Shown here: positions 1 through 11,767 of the stretch, one piece after another
How positions within the stretch are numbered: the stretch's first letter is position 1
Layout: each line of letters opens with the position of its first letter
Origin: Sacculina carcini
Taxonomy: Eukaryota > Arthropoda > Thecostraca > Sacculinidae
NCBI GenBank assembly: GCA_916048095.2
Contig: OU696576.1
Location: 2,768,501-2,832,500 of the forward strand
DNA length: 64,000 bases
Direction: 5' to 3'
Notes under the pieces: model-generated
The model's database searches: none
The model's input: only the letters and a program-made list of their open reading frames with translations
Told to the model about the DNA's origin: nothing
Position numbers and translations under genes: made by a program

Positions 1-2323
1 GTCGATGCCAATCAGAGAGCAAGACAGAGAGAAAACATCATTCGTCGTATCCAACGGTCAATTCGAGATGAATGTTATGGCTTTTGGCTTGTGCTATAGT
101 CAGTGTACATATCAGAGGACTGTGGATGAAGCATTGAAAGGAATTTCACATGCGGCGGCATATGTCGACGACACGTGTGTCTACTCAGAAAATTTCTCCG
201 ATCACGTGAAGCACATTGAGCAGACATTGTCCGCGTTTCGACGAGCAGGATTACAATTGAGAGTAGATAAGTGTAAGTTTGGTTGCAAAGGAGATGAATT
301 CGTGGGCCATGATATATCTGCTGAAGGCTGCCGACCGCTGCAGTCGCACGTAGCATCAATGAGAGAATGGCAACGGCCGAACGGCGTTAAGGCGCTTCGA
401 CGATTTTTAGGCTTCGCGAATTTCTACAGACATTTTGTGAAAGACATGGCGAAAATGTGCGCCCCTTTACATCGCCTAACCAAGAAGAACATACCATGGG
501 TTTGGAACCAGGAATGTGAAACTAGCTTGAAATCGCTGAAATCAGCCCTGGTGGAATGTCCAACACTGAAATATCCAAAATGGTCCGAAGCGTTCTGTGT
601 GAGCACAGACGCGAGTACAACGGGAGTTGGAGGGTTGCTGACACAGAAAGATGGTAAAGGGCAACTTCAGCCAATATCTTTCTTTTCGGCAGGACTAACA
701 ACCGCACAAAAGAATTACTCTGCCGGAGAGCTGGAAGCTTGGACAACGGTCGCCGCCGTTCGAAAATGGTGGCAGTATTTGCAAGCGGCCAAGAAGCAAA
801 GGTATTAATTACAGACCACAATCCTCTGGTATGGATGAAGAGGCAGAAGGACCCAAGAGGAAAATTCGCTAGGTGGTTACTAGGGCTTGAAGCATTGCAA
901 GATTACGAAGTGGTGTACAGAACAGGGGTGAAAAATGCAGCTGCTGATCATTTGAGTAGATTGGAATCTCCAATCGATCCAACGCTCATCGACCACGAAA
1001 ATGCCGAAAAATGCATATATCATGTCGAATCATGCAATATTGACCAGCTCAGAAGGGCTCAGAACGACGATGCATCGATATCAGGCGCAAAACGCCAATT
1101 CAGAGAGCTTGGTGGAATAAGGGAAGGTCGGTTCAAGCGATGTGAGCACATGCATTTGAAAGATGGGCTGCTGATGCAGCGGAAACGTGTGGTTGTTCCG
1201 GACAAGCTTCAAGGTGATATCACTGCTCAATATCACAGACAGGGGCACTTCGGGATTGAGAAAACGCTTGAGGCCCTGCGCTCAGAGTTGCACTGTATAG
1301 GCATGCACGACACAGTCAAGACCGTTTGCAGCTGTTGCGAGACTTGTGCGCGTCATAAACGCTCCTATGATCCAAAGGTGACCATGCAGATACCCAGGTA
1401 TGGCGAACCGTCCCCTCGGAAAACGGTCTCAATGGACATCGCCACGCTTCCCTGGAGTGAAGATGGATTCAGATACCTGCTAGTGATAATCGACAATTTT
1501 TCAAAATTCGTCGAATTAATACCCATGAAGGATCAAACAGCGGTGTCAGTTTCTTCCGCCTTCCAGAATGAATGGATCTACCGCCATGGGAGCCCGGTAA
1601 CGCCGATATCAGATCAAGGAAGAAATGTTGACGGTGGTATCATAAGAACGGTGTGCCACGAGCTAGGCATTGAAAAGAGGCGCACGAGCCCGTACCACCC
1701 CCAAGCAGACGGGCAGACTGAGCGGGTGATTCAGACGGCGAACCAAGCCATCAAATGCCTGCTTGACGACAAACAGATGAGCACGTCAATGTGGCCAAAT
1801 GTATTGCGGGAGGCGAATTTATTTTTGAACAATGCCCCAAATTCCAGCAAGAAAAGCCCTCACGAAGTCATGTACGGCTCACGGCTGCGAACTAATCGCT
1901 CGATCAACTTCGGAGCAGTCATACCGGACGCTCTCACAAACGATGAAGCGGATCAAGCGCGAATTTCCGTCTATTCTGAAGTGACGCGAAGAGGCAGCGA
2001 CTGGGCTAGATCCGCTGTATCGAGGATCTTTTGAAGTCGCAGACACACAAGGCGGAAACGTATTTCTGAAACATGCTGACGGAAGAGAGGGATGCGTACA
2101 CCTCGACCGGTGCAAGACGGTAACCGCAGAGCGTCCTGATCGAGAGGATGGAGCTGGTCCACCCGACCACAGTGGGGAGACTGGCGAAGAGGGGACAACA
2201 GCAGACGCCATCACTCCAGGATCTGATGCACTCCAATTCCTGCCACGTGTTATTTATTTCAGGTTCATTTGTCTTATATTGCAATTCTCGACAATAAACG
2301 TTCAGCCTTTCCGGAATGTTTGA
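1..2323 (+). pseudogene. Ty3/gypsy pol remnant (RT, RNase H, integrase)
   Basis: Partial polyprotein entering from the left edge. The first open stretch (to 808) holds the C-terminal half of a reverse transcriptase with the YVDD catalytic box, then the start of RNase H (STDAS, GELEAW). Reading continues in another frame from about 786 with the rest of RNase H (TDHNPLVWM, ADHLSR), the H2C2 zinc finger (CSCCETC) and an integrase core with all three acidic residues (SMDI, SDQG, GQTERV). A second frame change near 2005 leads to a GPY/F-like tail (YRGSFEV) ending at a TGA at 2321-2323. Two frameshifts make it a dead copy. An AATAAA lies near 2293. No LTR could be recognised downstream. Confidence 0.9.
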
Positions 2324-3294
2324 CAGTTGCTATAAAAATATTGTGGTGTGTGTAAATATTTTGGAGTAACACAGAAATCACTTAAATATTTGTGTTTTAT
2401 TTGGGAACACCAAAATCACAAATGTAGTATCAGAAGAGTGTTGTCTTGAATGCTGATTTTTTAGACAAATCCGAGGTTAGCTATGAAAAATCAAATGGCT
2501 AAATCACTAGATAGTATGACCTTGATAGAATGTGAGTGTAGCGGTGGCGGAATAATTTCTAGATTTTGACCGGATTGTAGCGCGTATAGTGACCACCTAG
2601 CCCGGACGTACCCACTTAACAGTGGGTACGTTAGCCCCACAGAGGACGCGCGAGTCTTCTGTTTCCGCACGCGACAAAAGGCGGGAAGCAGCGAAGTGCT
2701 GCTACTGGTTGCGCTCCGGAGCAACCGGTTTGCTCGGCAAAGGTCAAGCTGCCTTTGGAACAGAGAGAGTGGACCAAGCCGGGGAGCGCGAAATAGAGCA
2801 CGTGGAACGTGAGGGTCCCGTGCTATCCAATACTATTGATGGAGGAAATATCAGCACCTACCTACCGGATAGGTGGATATGTCCCAGCGATCGCACACAG
2901 ACACTCACAAAGGACACGACAGTGTATACGGAGCATGGTCGCCTTCGAACACTGCGATTTGAATCTGCGGTTGTGGGGGCTACATATCCGTTCAGTCCAC
3001 CTAATATAATCGACAATACACGTTATACAAGCAATAACACGAAGACATTGGCACTGATATGATAAAGGTTACAACTGAATGTATGCCATAGATGAGCAAC
3101 ACGGAAAATAACAGCAATGCACAATTACGACAACAAATGGGTAACTAGAAAGAATACAACAACCTACACACATTGCGCTATCCCAGCGCCATCTGGTGAC
3201 AGGTCTGTCGTCACCGTGCACGCCACCGCTACATGATTTACAGACACTAACTTTCGAATTGTATTCCATACGTTCAATACGTTCCATACGTAGT
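2324..3294. other. Intergenic; no gene seen
   Basis: No convincing coding sequence. A 146-codon open frame at 2622-3062 has no recognisable domain and lies in what may be the non-coding end of the preceding gypsy element. A perfect hairpin (2607-2616 with 2621-2630, loop TAAC) is the only clear structure. Confidence 0.5.
2607..2630. repeat. 10-bp perfect inverted repeat
   Basis: CGTACCCACT and AGTGGGTACG are exact reverse complements separated by four bases. Function unknown; it could be a structured RNA element at the end of the gypsy remnant. Confidence 0.6.
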
Positions 3295-3543
3295 TGTGTT
3301 TATGCGTTTGTTAATTGTCCATGCCCCGCGGGGGCGAGCGAATGACCGGCTCGCCGCTTATTGGTTGTTGCCGCGGGTGAGGACCGTGCGCGTGTGTGTG
3401 TCCGTGTGTGCTCCCGTGTCTGACGGTGTGAGCTAGGAGTCGTGTTCGAGTTGTTGTCCGCGTGTGACGTCTTATGGGCGCGCGTGGGGCGGTGATGCCC
3501 AAGCGCCTGTCTGGAATATATCTTTATTTTTTTGGCTTCTACA
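3295..3543 (+). repeat. 5' LTR of the small LTR element
   Basis: Begins TGTGTTTATGCG and ends TTCTACA. It is followed at once by AGCTATTTCAGC, which fixes the right border. The left border is set by where similarity to the second copy begins. Confidence 0.7.
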
Positions 3544-4332
3544 AGCTATTTCAGCGTTTATTGTTTGAAAGTATTGTCTGTCTGCGACCCGGCTTCAGCA
3601 TCGGAGACAGTGCCGTCCAGTATTAGCAGCGACCTGGAGCACGTGGTGGAGGTGCTCGGCGACGTGTCAGGTTGGTGTACAGGGGACGGTTGGAGAGCAT
3701 GGTGCCGGCAGGAGGCAGCAGGGGAGCTGTGGCCGAGAGTTGCTCGTCGTCCCGCCTGCACTGGTGGTGGACTCGTCGCCGGGAAGCTGGCAGTTTGCTG
3801 GTGTTGCCTGCATGTGCGGCGACGTCACGGCTGTCTGCGGCAGGGTGCTGAAGAGCACAGGTGTCGACGGGGGCATGGTGGATGCTGGTGAAGTGGTGTT
3901 GTGCCCTGTCGCGGCAGCCGGTGATGAAGAGGACGGCAGGCTGCGGCGGATCACTGAAGAGCACGGGCGAGGCGGGAGCGTGGTGGACGCTGGGGTCTGA
4001 CGTGTTGTGCTTAGCCGCAGTCAAAGTGTGTGCGTCTGGTGGAGGCCGTCGTCTAGTTAGGTTTTTTTATTCGTTCATTTTTGTTTGGGTCGCGTTTTTA
4101 TAATTGTGCGTTCTTTAGTTTATTTGTTTCTGTAAAACAGGTGAAGGTGTAGTGTGATTGTGTGCAGTGAGAGAGTGTGTGTGAGAGATTGTGTCTACGA
4201 TGACTGAGATTGTGTGTGAGTGAACGTGTTAATGTGTCTATGTGTGATCGCGTACAGTTGAATTGCGTATTGCGTGCGAGAGTGTGTGAGCAAGTGTAGA
4301 GCAAGTGCAGAGTGTGTATAGTTGTATATAAC

Positions 4333-4582
4333 TGTGTGTATGCGTTTGAGAATTGTCCTTGCCCCGCGGCGGCGAGCGAATGACCGGCTCGCCGCTGATT
4401 GGTTGTTGCGGCGGGTGAGGACCGTGCGCGTGTGTGTGCCCGTGTGTGCTCCCGTGTCTGACGGTGTGAGCTAGGAGTCGTGTTCGAGTTGTTCTCGGCG
4501 TGTGACGTCTTGTGGGCGCGCATAGGGCGGTGATGCCCACGTGCGCCTGTCTGGAATATATCTTTATTTTTTTGCTTCCACA
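4333..4582 (+). repeat. 3' LTR of the small LTR element
   Basis: Second copy of the 3295-3543 repeat, beginning TGTGTGTATGCG and ending TTCCACA. It differs by scattered substitutions, so the element is older than the nested pair at 28-37 kb. Confidence 0.7.
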
Positions 4583-5645
4583 TTTTTTTTTTCTACTAAT
4601 GCATTTTGAACATTCGCGGTTGCGTAAAAATGGTGTGTTTCACATGCTTGTCTCGTTTGTCGAATCTATGGTGCTGATGCCTGGTAGTGACATTTAAATA
4701 TACAATATAATATGATCGACTCACTGGATGTTAATTGATTTAATGTTTCAAGGTCTAAATGGATTTTGCAGATAAAACATAATCATAGATTTATAGATCG
4801 AATCATAGAATCATAGATTATACGGTAATTATATTCAAGTACTGTGAATCTAACTAGTTGTTCTAAGGTTGCCCGAGAAGTATAAACATTAAAGTATAAT
4901 TCTATTGCACAAATACACGCGTCTATATCAGATAGTTATGTCTATATTATACCGATATAAACTTATACAGGCGATACAGCTATGTGCCAGCAAAACATAT
5001 GAGGCAACATTAAAACAGTTTGCAATGATAATTACAACAGTTGCACCGGCGCAATACATGATATACATATTAAACAAAGAAAAAACAATGTATGTGCACA
5101 CATATCGCACCGCCACCTATGGGCAAAACACTCGTCAGACGTACGGATGCCGCTACAATGTGTGTTGCAAACAACATTACAATGCTGGGGGTTACAGGCT
5201 CCAGGAACACGTTACTCACATTTAGTTTCCCTGGTCAGGATCGCTGTATGTGAGCGTACGGCGAATGAGATCCTCTTGAGCCGAGACGAAACAGGGGCAC
5301 GATGTTGAGAATGCCTTGTGAGACGTGTGAGCGCGACCAGCTCGCATGCAATTGATATACTTCGAGCTTTCTTTTGAGGAGCTTGAGTCGACAAGTCGGA
5401 AGTGGGAGACGTGTTTCCCAGCACACCACCCACAACACGATTCACACCGACATTTCGAATGAGTGCAGCCATATATATGACAGTAATGACAACGCGAAAC
5501 CTAGAAACGATCGAAAACAAGGCATCTTCGGTTCCTAATATAAATGCAGCCAGTGTGCATGATGATGTCACGGACCACGGGTGACACCGAGATGACAGCG
5601 GTTTTGGCGTAGTCAGACGTTTTCTTCGTGAAAAGGAGTCTTAGG
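4583..5645. other. Intergenic; no gene seen
   Basis: AT-rich sequence with short frames on both strands, none with a recognisable domain or conserved motif. Confidence 0.5.
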
Positions 5646-5830
5646 CACGGTTGGTGATTTTTTGGATTTTTTTAAAAAAAATCAAAAAAATCGGATTAAT
5701 TCAAATTTAAATCCGATTTTTTTTATTTGAATCGATTTTTTTATTTCTTTACTTTTTCGTATATTAAACTTAATTATTACCATTCTTACCTGATTTTAAT
5801 TTTTCATAGGCATCCTCGCACCCCCCGAAA

Positions 5831-6576
5831 ATGGGCAAAAGCAACCACTATGCTGCAGCAAGGTATCGTGAAGAGGGAGGCCAACGTCTAATCATGCCTA
5901 TAGACACCAGGTGGAATAGCATGACAGACTGTCTGCTCACCTACATCGAAAATTGGCCGATACTGATGAAAATATGCGAATTCGACAGAGATCATATTGC
6001 AGCTGATATACGCGGCAATGTTTCGGACCTGGGCGTGAAACGTGCTGTGGCTAAAGCGTTAGATACGGTGCAAAGTGATAATTGCACTATTGCAGAAGCC
6101 GTGGATGCTTGGAAAGAAATGTGTGAAAGCTTTCAGAACAATGAGCAATTGGCAAATCTTGTTTTGCAAAGATACAGTCAGTGTATCACGAATGCTCATC
6201 TGCCAACATGCTTCATCCTTCATGGCAAGGTCTGTCTCAAGAGATTTGGTCTGCAATGGAGTACGCTAACGTGGAGCAAAAGAAGCTGGTGCCCATCATT
6301 ATGAAGTTGCGGGCAAAGTCGCCGCCTTTTCAACAGTTCAAGTTCGCTGAATCTGTTACCGAAAAGCTGTCTGCCATCGAGTGGTGGGAATCACACTCGA
6401 GTTTTCTAGATGATGAAGTCATGAATTCGGTGCGGCAATCACTGACAGCAGTTGCCTCGTCCTCCGGAGTGGAGAGAGTGTTCTCTCCCTATGGGCTGGT
6501 CCACTCCAAAGTGAGGAACCGCTTAGGAATAGAGAAGTCTGCCAAGTCAGTTTTTTTGTTTAAGGCTATGAATTAG
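5831..6576 (+). pseudogene. hAT transposase fragment
   Basis: The first open part (5831 to about 6220) contains DTRWNSM, a motif of the hAT catalytic region. After a frame change it continues to 6576 with WWESHSSFL, SSGVERVFS and KVRNRLGIEKSA, the hAT C-terminal dimerisation domain. The N-terminal BED finger and the first catalytic region are missing. A possible splice acceptor (TTTTCATAG) lies just upstream. The frameshift and missing N-terminus make it non-functional. Confidence 0.85.
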
Positions 6577-6972
6577 GATACGCAAACTCCACACAAAATG
6601 ACGTGTCTTGTCCACATTTGTCATGATGTTTTTTTATGTTTTGAATATAATGTGCATACTTTAGTGTTCAGCTTTTACTTTACCAATGTGATTATGCATT
6701 GCACCAAGTGATTAAATGATACTAAATGAAATGAAAATGAATAAATGATATAAATGATATAATAAATAAAATAAATGATACTAAATGAAAGTGATACTAT
6801 CAGCAAATGTTATAAATACTAAAATATATATCAAGAAGGAAACCTTTCTGCAAATTTACTGACACATTTAAATGAATTAATTATGTGAAGTCATCAAGTG
6901 ATATGTGTAAAAAATTACGTCCTTTCTGAAAAAAATGCAAATGCAATTTTTTTTTCTCTAGATTTTACATAC

Positions 6973-7138
6973 TGTATAATATATTATACAACACAACAAT
7001 ACAATAATAGGGAACACGATACCCAAATACACAGGAGCGACACACACAAAGACTGCTGGACACACACTGGCTGACGGCCGTTAGCGTCACCCACGCCTAA
7101 TACACTCGCGCCCCCTGGCGGTGTAGCCACACACTACA
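6973..7138 (-). repeat. 3' LTR of the minus-strand gypsy element
   Basis: 166-bp repeat, almost identical to 11600-11767. It is flanked on the left by CATAC and on the right by the purine-rich tract (read on the minus strand). Confidence 0.95.
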
Positions 7139-7245
7139 TCTCCCCTTCAAGTGGTGGAGGGGGCGCTGTCGGCTCTGCAGACGTAATCGCTCAGATGCGA
7201 CGGTGGTCTGCGTGGTCGGGCGCTCCGGCGGAGTTGCGGGGTTCG

Positions 7246-10200
7246 TCAGGCCTCCGATGTGCCACCCACATTCTCCCCCGGCGGCGGCGGTGGTGATGCG
7301 GGGCTGCTTCTTGTCTCCTGCGACGGTAGCGGCGCTGTACCAACAGATAGCGGTGGCTGTACCACGGGCGAGGGTGTGTTGGCTGCTGGTCGCAGGTGTC
7401 TACGGTTGCGCCAGTAGAGACCGCCGTGTGGCAGGCGCAAAGCGTACTGGCGGCGACGGCCAGTCATGGCGACCACGCCAGTCCGGTCCCAGCGACCGGA
7501 TGTCGGGTCCTGGAGAGTCACCGTAGTGCCGGGCCGCAACGGCGGCAACACCTTAGCCGACCGGTTGTATTGGGCGACCTGCTTGTTGAGCAAGTTCGCC
7601 GCTCGCCGGTCGCACTCAGCGGTGGGCGGCTGCCACTCCGGCAGGTACGAGCGTGGATGCGCGGGAACGGCGGACGACACGGGGCGGCCGTACAAAAGCT
7701 GCGCGGGAGAGCGACCGTCGGCACCCGGCGCGTTACACAGCTCCAACAGACCGGCGACAAAGGCGTCTGTGTCGATATTCCCGTCGTGCGCCGCCTTCTG
7801 AATGAGCCGCTTCACCCGTTTCACGGCAGACCCCACGTGCCCATTAGAAGACGGGAAGTGCGGACTGGAGACACGATGGCGTATGTGCCAAAGTCGCAGA
7901 AATCCGGCGGTGTGGCGCGCCGTGAACTGTGGGCCGCCGTCTGACGACAGTACGGTCGGGACCCCCGTCATTGCAAACACCTGCCGGAGCAGCTTCACCA
8001 GCTGGTGAGAGGAGGTGTCACGGCCACAGTCGAACACCAGTGGCCAGCTGGAGAACCGGTCCGCGTACACGAGGTAGGTCTTCCCTGCGTGCTGGAAGAA
8101 ATCCGCGGACACCGATTCGAAAGGACGTGTCGGGTGCGGTTCCGTCAGGTACGGCTCCCTTTTCTGGCTGTCTTTGTACTCTAGACATCTCGAACATGAT
8201 GCTACGGCAGTGGCGATCTCATTGTTCAGGCCCGGCCAGAAGACAGTTTGCCGTGCACGTTGCACAGTCCTGGCCTGCCCCTGGTGACTGTCGTGAAGCC
8301 GACGGAGAGTGTCCTTCCGCAAACACCTAGGCACAAGCAGGCGGCAGCCGACCAGGATCAGGCCATGGTCGGCAGTGAGCTGATCGCGCACGCCCCAGAA
8401 TGGGTGAAGACTGGCGGGCAGCAGATGTTTGTGCTGAGGGAAACCGCCCAGCACGTACGTCATCAATTGGCGACACTCGTCGTCGGCCAGAGACGCAGCT
8501 CGCACCGCCTCCAGGGTGGTGTCAATCGGTGACGTGCGATGACCCAGGTCGTCTGCATCTGTGAATGCGTCCAAAGTCTGGACGAAGAATCCAGACGAGC
8601 ACTCGTCAACGTCCGCGTCAGCATCAGCAGGCTGGGAAGGTGCGCGTGACAGGGCGTCGGCGATGTTGTGCTGTGTTCCTGGCCTCCAGCTGGCGACAAA
8701 GGTCAGGTGCAGTAGACGCTGACGCATGCGCTGCAGACGAGGATTGCATATGTCTCCGAGCGCCTTTTCGTTCAGGATGGGCACCAGTGGCTTGTGGTCG
8801 GTGACCACATTGAAGGTGGGCAGGCCAGCCAGATATTGGTGGCATTTCTGGCAGGCCCACACCACGGCCAACATCTCCAGCTCGCAGACGGCATAACGGC
8901 TCTCCGTGTCGGAGACGAATCGCGACCCACACTGGATGAGCTGCCAGCGGCCCTGGTCGTCCCGCTGGCGGAGGACAAACACGAGGCCTTTCTGTCGTGC
9001 CGCGTCCGTCTCCAACATGGTGGGCCTTGTCGGGTCGAAGTGGCCAAGCACGGGCGGGTTGGCCAACGCGCGGTTTACGGCCGTGAAAGCAGCGTCGTGT
9101 TGTGACGACCACTGCCACTCGACGCCTTTGCGGAGCAGCTGACGCAGGGACTCGGCAGCAGAAGCGATGGCGTCAGAGGAGTCGCCAAACTGATTCGCCA
9201 AGCCCAAGAACGACCGCAGTGAGGTCAGGTCCGTCGGTGCAGGGAAGTCAGCCAGGGCCCGAATTTTCTTCTCGTCGATGGTAAATCCGGAGGACGTGAT
9301 GTGGAAGCCGCAGAAATTGGCGGCAGTGGCCGCAAAGACAAACTTTTTCCGGTTCAAAGTGACGCCGGCGTCGTCACAGCGCTGCAGTAGTTGCCAGACT
9401 CGCTGCAGATGGTCGTCGTAGCTGGCAGTGTGCACCAGCACGTCGTCAACAATCTTGCACGAGTCCGCTAAGCCAGCCAAGGCGACGTCGCCGCGCCGGT
9501 TGAACTCGTCGCCGCTTGACACCAGGCCCATTGGCGCCCGGCAGAACCTGAACCGACCCCACGGCGTGATGAAAGTGGTGAGGTCTCGGTCCTCGCGGCG
9601 CAGGGGCACCTGAAAGTAGCCCTGTAGGGCGTCCACCTGGGTGAACCACCGGTTGCCGAGGTCCATGCTGGCTACGGCCTCGACAGGCGAGCGAACCGGA
9701 TGAGTCGGTCGGCGGACGAAACGGTTGAGACGGGTAAAGTCCACCGTGAGGCGGCAACCGTTGGGCGTGCCGTCCGCATTTCGTTTGCCGACCACGACAA
9801 TGGGCGAGCACCATTCAGTCGGGTGGGACACCGGCTCAATGACGCCCTGCTGCTGCAGCTGCTCCAGCTGCTGTTGTACCTGGGCGCGGTGGCAGAATGG
9901 CAGAGAACGAGGGGCGGTCACGTTGTTGGGCACGGCATCATCTCGGAGGTCAATCCGCATTGCACCGCCAGTCATCTCGCGGAGGGGACCGTCCGTAGAG
10001 AACACGCGAGTGAAGGCCGCCAGCAATAGCTCGCTGTGTGCCCGTCGCTCTGCAGTGGTAGACTGCGCCGCGCTGGTCCAGCGAGGGCAATGTCGCGGCG
10101 TCGGGACTGACGGTCCTGCGGTCACCTGCTGTAGATGCTGCTCGCGTGACATCTGGCGCGGAAATGCGCGGTGCAGCAGGCGCAGTTCCACTGCGTCCCG

Positions 10201-10251
10201 CCAACAGAGCAGAGGGCGGCGCACTGACGGCACCACGTACATTGTGGAGCG
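7246..10251 (-). pseudogene. pol: protease end, RT, RNase H, integrase
   Basis: 998 codons open from 10242, in the same frame as the gag-protease part and separated from it only by the TGA at 10254-10252. The order is: end of protease; RT with WCSPIVV, FTQVDALQGYFQ and the IVDD form of the YxDD box; RNase H with ETDAA, CELEMLAVVWA, TDHKPLV and NIADALSR; then integrase with an H2C2 finger (HDSHQGQ, CSRC), first Asp in SADFF and second Asp in SSDGGPQF. The catalytic Glu is lost: codon 804 (7833-7831) is GGG, giving SNGHVGSAV where relatives have SNGxxESAV. A GPY/F-like tail follows. RT and RNase H look intact but the integrase should be inactive. Confidence 0.92.
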
Positions 10252-11600
10252 TCAAGAGGCGTCGCCAAGTCGCAGCAGCGCCTCGAATGTACCCAAGCAC
10301 CGCAGTGGCTGCCCGTTGGCGACCAGCAGGCGCGACGGCGGTGGACATAAGCTCTTGGCGGCTACCCCGAGCTGCTGCGCGACTACAGCATCTACTACGG
10401 AGACATCGGCCCCAGAATCACAGCACCATGTGATTTTGAGCGGTTGGTGCCCACCCACGGAAACTCTTAGGACCACGGTGGTCAAACGGGCGCGTTCAGC
10501 ACGATCAAAAATATCACCGATATACAATGTGTCTTGTGTATTTTCGTCGTTCACAACACCATCGTTTGCATCACAGCCAACATATTCGACGAAGTTGTTT
10601 CGACGGCGGCCCGCATCCGACTGGGACGCACGGCAAGCACGCGCGTAGTGGCCGCGCTTTCCGCATCGGCGACAGACGCAGTCAGCAGCGCGGCATGACG
10701 CCGTCTGGTGTCTTTGGCCGCAGCGATCGCATGCAGAGCCGTTGCCACCATCAGCTGACTGCCGGTCCGGTTGGTCGCGCATGCGCAGTGGTTGACGGTC
10801 ATGCTGGTCGCGCATGCGCAGTGGTTGACGGTCGGGCTGGTCGCGCATGCGCAGTGGTTGACGGCGCACGGCGGCGACCTCTGTACGGATGGTGGCCGAA
10901 CTAGCCACATCGGGCGTGGCTCGCTGCATGGCCACAACATCATGGCGGACGCACTCCGCTGACTCGCAAATTTTGACTGCCTTCTCCAGCGACAATTCGT
11001 TGTGGGCAACCTGCAGCAGCTGGTGCAGGGCAGTGGAGTCGGCGGTCCCCATGACGATCTGGTCGCGAATGCGCTCATCGCGGCAACTGCTGCAGAAATC
11101 GCAGCAGGCCGCAATCTCACGCAGGGAGAGCACGAAGTCACCCACCTTCTCCCCGTCGTGCTGGCGGCGGGAGAAAAAATGCCGGCGCTGCACTAACACC
11201 TGCTGACGTGACCGCTGGTGGTTTTCCAGCAGCTCAATGCAGGCTGGCAGATCAGCGTCCGCCGGCAGAGCCACAGAGTGTCGGATGATGCGGCACCACT
11301 CATCGTCCAGCAGCGTGGTGAGCAGCGCTTGTTGCTGGGCTGGGCTGAGTTTTTCGCTGCCAGATAACGTACCGTGAGCCAGCACCCGTTCCTTCCACGC
11401 TGTGAACCCAGCTGCAGTCGTGTCGTAGGACAGGCGGGCTGGCGGCGGGGCATTCACCGGGGAGCCACAGCAGGTGCACCGGCGGGGGCTGCCGGTTCCA
11501 GCTGCTGCCGGTCGAGCATGCTTACCAGCGATGTCAACTGGTCCAGCTGTCGTTGCTGACCTTCCAAAAGAGCCTGCTGAGTCTCAGTCGGCTGCGCCAT
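10252..11600 (-). pseudogene. gag plus start of protease (minus-strand gypsy)
   Basis: The likely start is the ATG at 11600-11598. Its frame runs 48 codons, glutamine-rich and probably coiled coil, before a TGA at 11456-11454. From there the frame shifted by one base runs 401 codons, so a one-base indel is likely. The longer part has the gag core, three tandem copies of a 10-residue unit (QPLRMRDQPD, about 10768-10860), two CCHC knuckles (CDRCGQRHQTASC and CRRCGKRGHYARAC) and the protease active site CDSGADVSVVD. An in-frame TGA (10254-10252) then cuts the protease domain before its MYVVPSV end. Confidence 0.9.
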
Positions 11601-11767
11601 GTATAATATATTATACAACACAACAATACAATAATAGGGAACACGATACCCAAATACACAGGAGCGACACACACACAAAGACTGCTGGACACACACTGGC
11701 TGACGGCCGTTAGCGTCACCCACGCCTAATACACTCGCGCCCCCTGGAGGTGTAGCCACACACTACA
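11600..11767 (-). repeat. 5' LTR of the minus-strand gypsy element
   Basis: 168-bp repeat, flanked on the right by the target duplication CATAC (11768-11772) and on the left by the TGGCGCAGCCG primer site. The last LTR base plus the first two primer-site bases form the ATG that opens the gag frame. Confidence 0.95.

Larger units (their letters stand above)
3295..4582 (+). mobile_element. Small non-autonomous LTR element
   Basis: Two direct repeats of about 250 bp (3295-3543 and 4333-4582) are highly similar and bracket about 790 bp without a recognisable gag or pol domain. Both repeats end in ...ACA. They resemble the LTRs at 29063-29370 and 33396-33707 in the GC-rich core (GACCGGCTCGC, TGATTGGTTG, GAGTCGTGTT), so this is a member or relative of that family. 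The sequence directly after the left repeat (3544-3555) is the family's primer-site motif with one mismatch. The interior carries an approximate tandem duplication (about 3847-3905 and 3952-4012). No target duplication was found; the outer ends are approximate. Confidence 0.75.
6973..11767 (-). mobile_element. Ty3/gypsy LTR retrotransposon
   Basis: Near-complete 4.8-kb element on the minus strand. LTRs of 166-168 bp (6973-7138 and 11600-11767) start TGTA and end TACA. The 5-bp duplication CATAC flanks both sides (6968-6972, 11768-11772). Next to the 5' LTR is a primer site starting TGGCGCAGCCG, matching the 3' end of tRNA-Ser as in the Drosophila 17.6/297 group. A purine-rich tract (AAGGGGAGA on the minus strand) precedes the 3' LTR. 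The LTRs differ at very few bases, which suggests a fairly recent insertion, yet the coding region has inactivating changes. Confidence 0.95.

Noticed and set aside
2622-3062. 146-codon plus-strand frame
   Set aside because: No domain, unusual composition, and lies in a probable non-coding end of a mobile element.
7396-9142. Several plus-strand open frames of 60-182 codons
   Set aside because: They are antisense shadows of the GC-rich gypsy pol on the minus strand.
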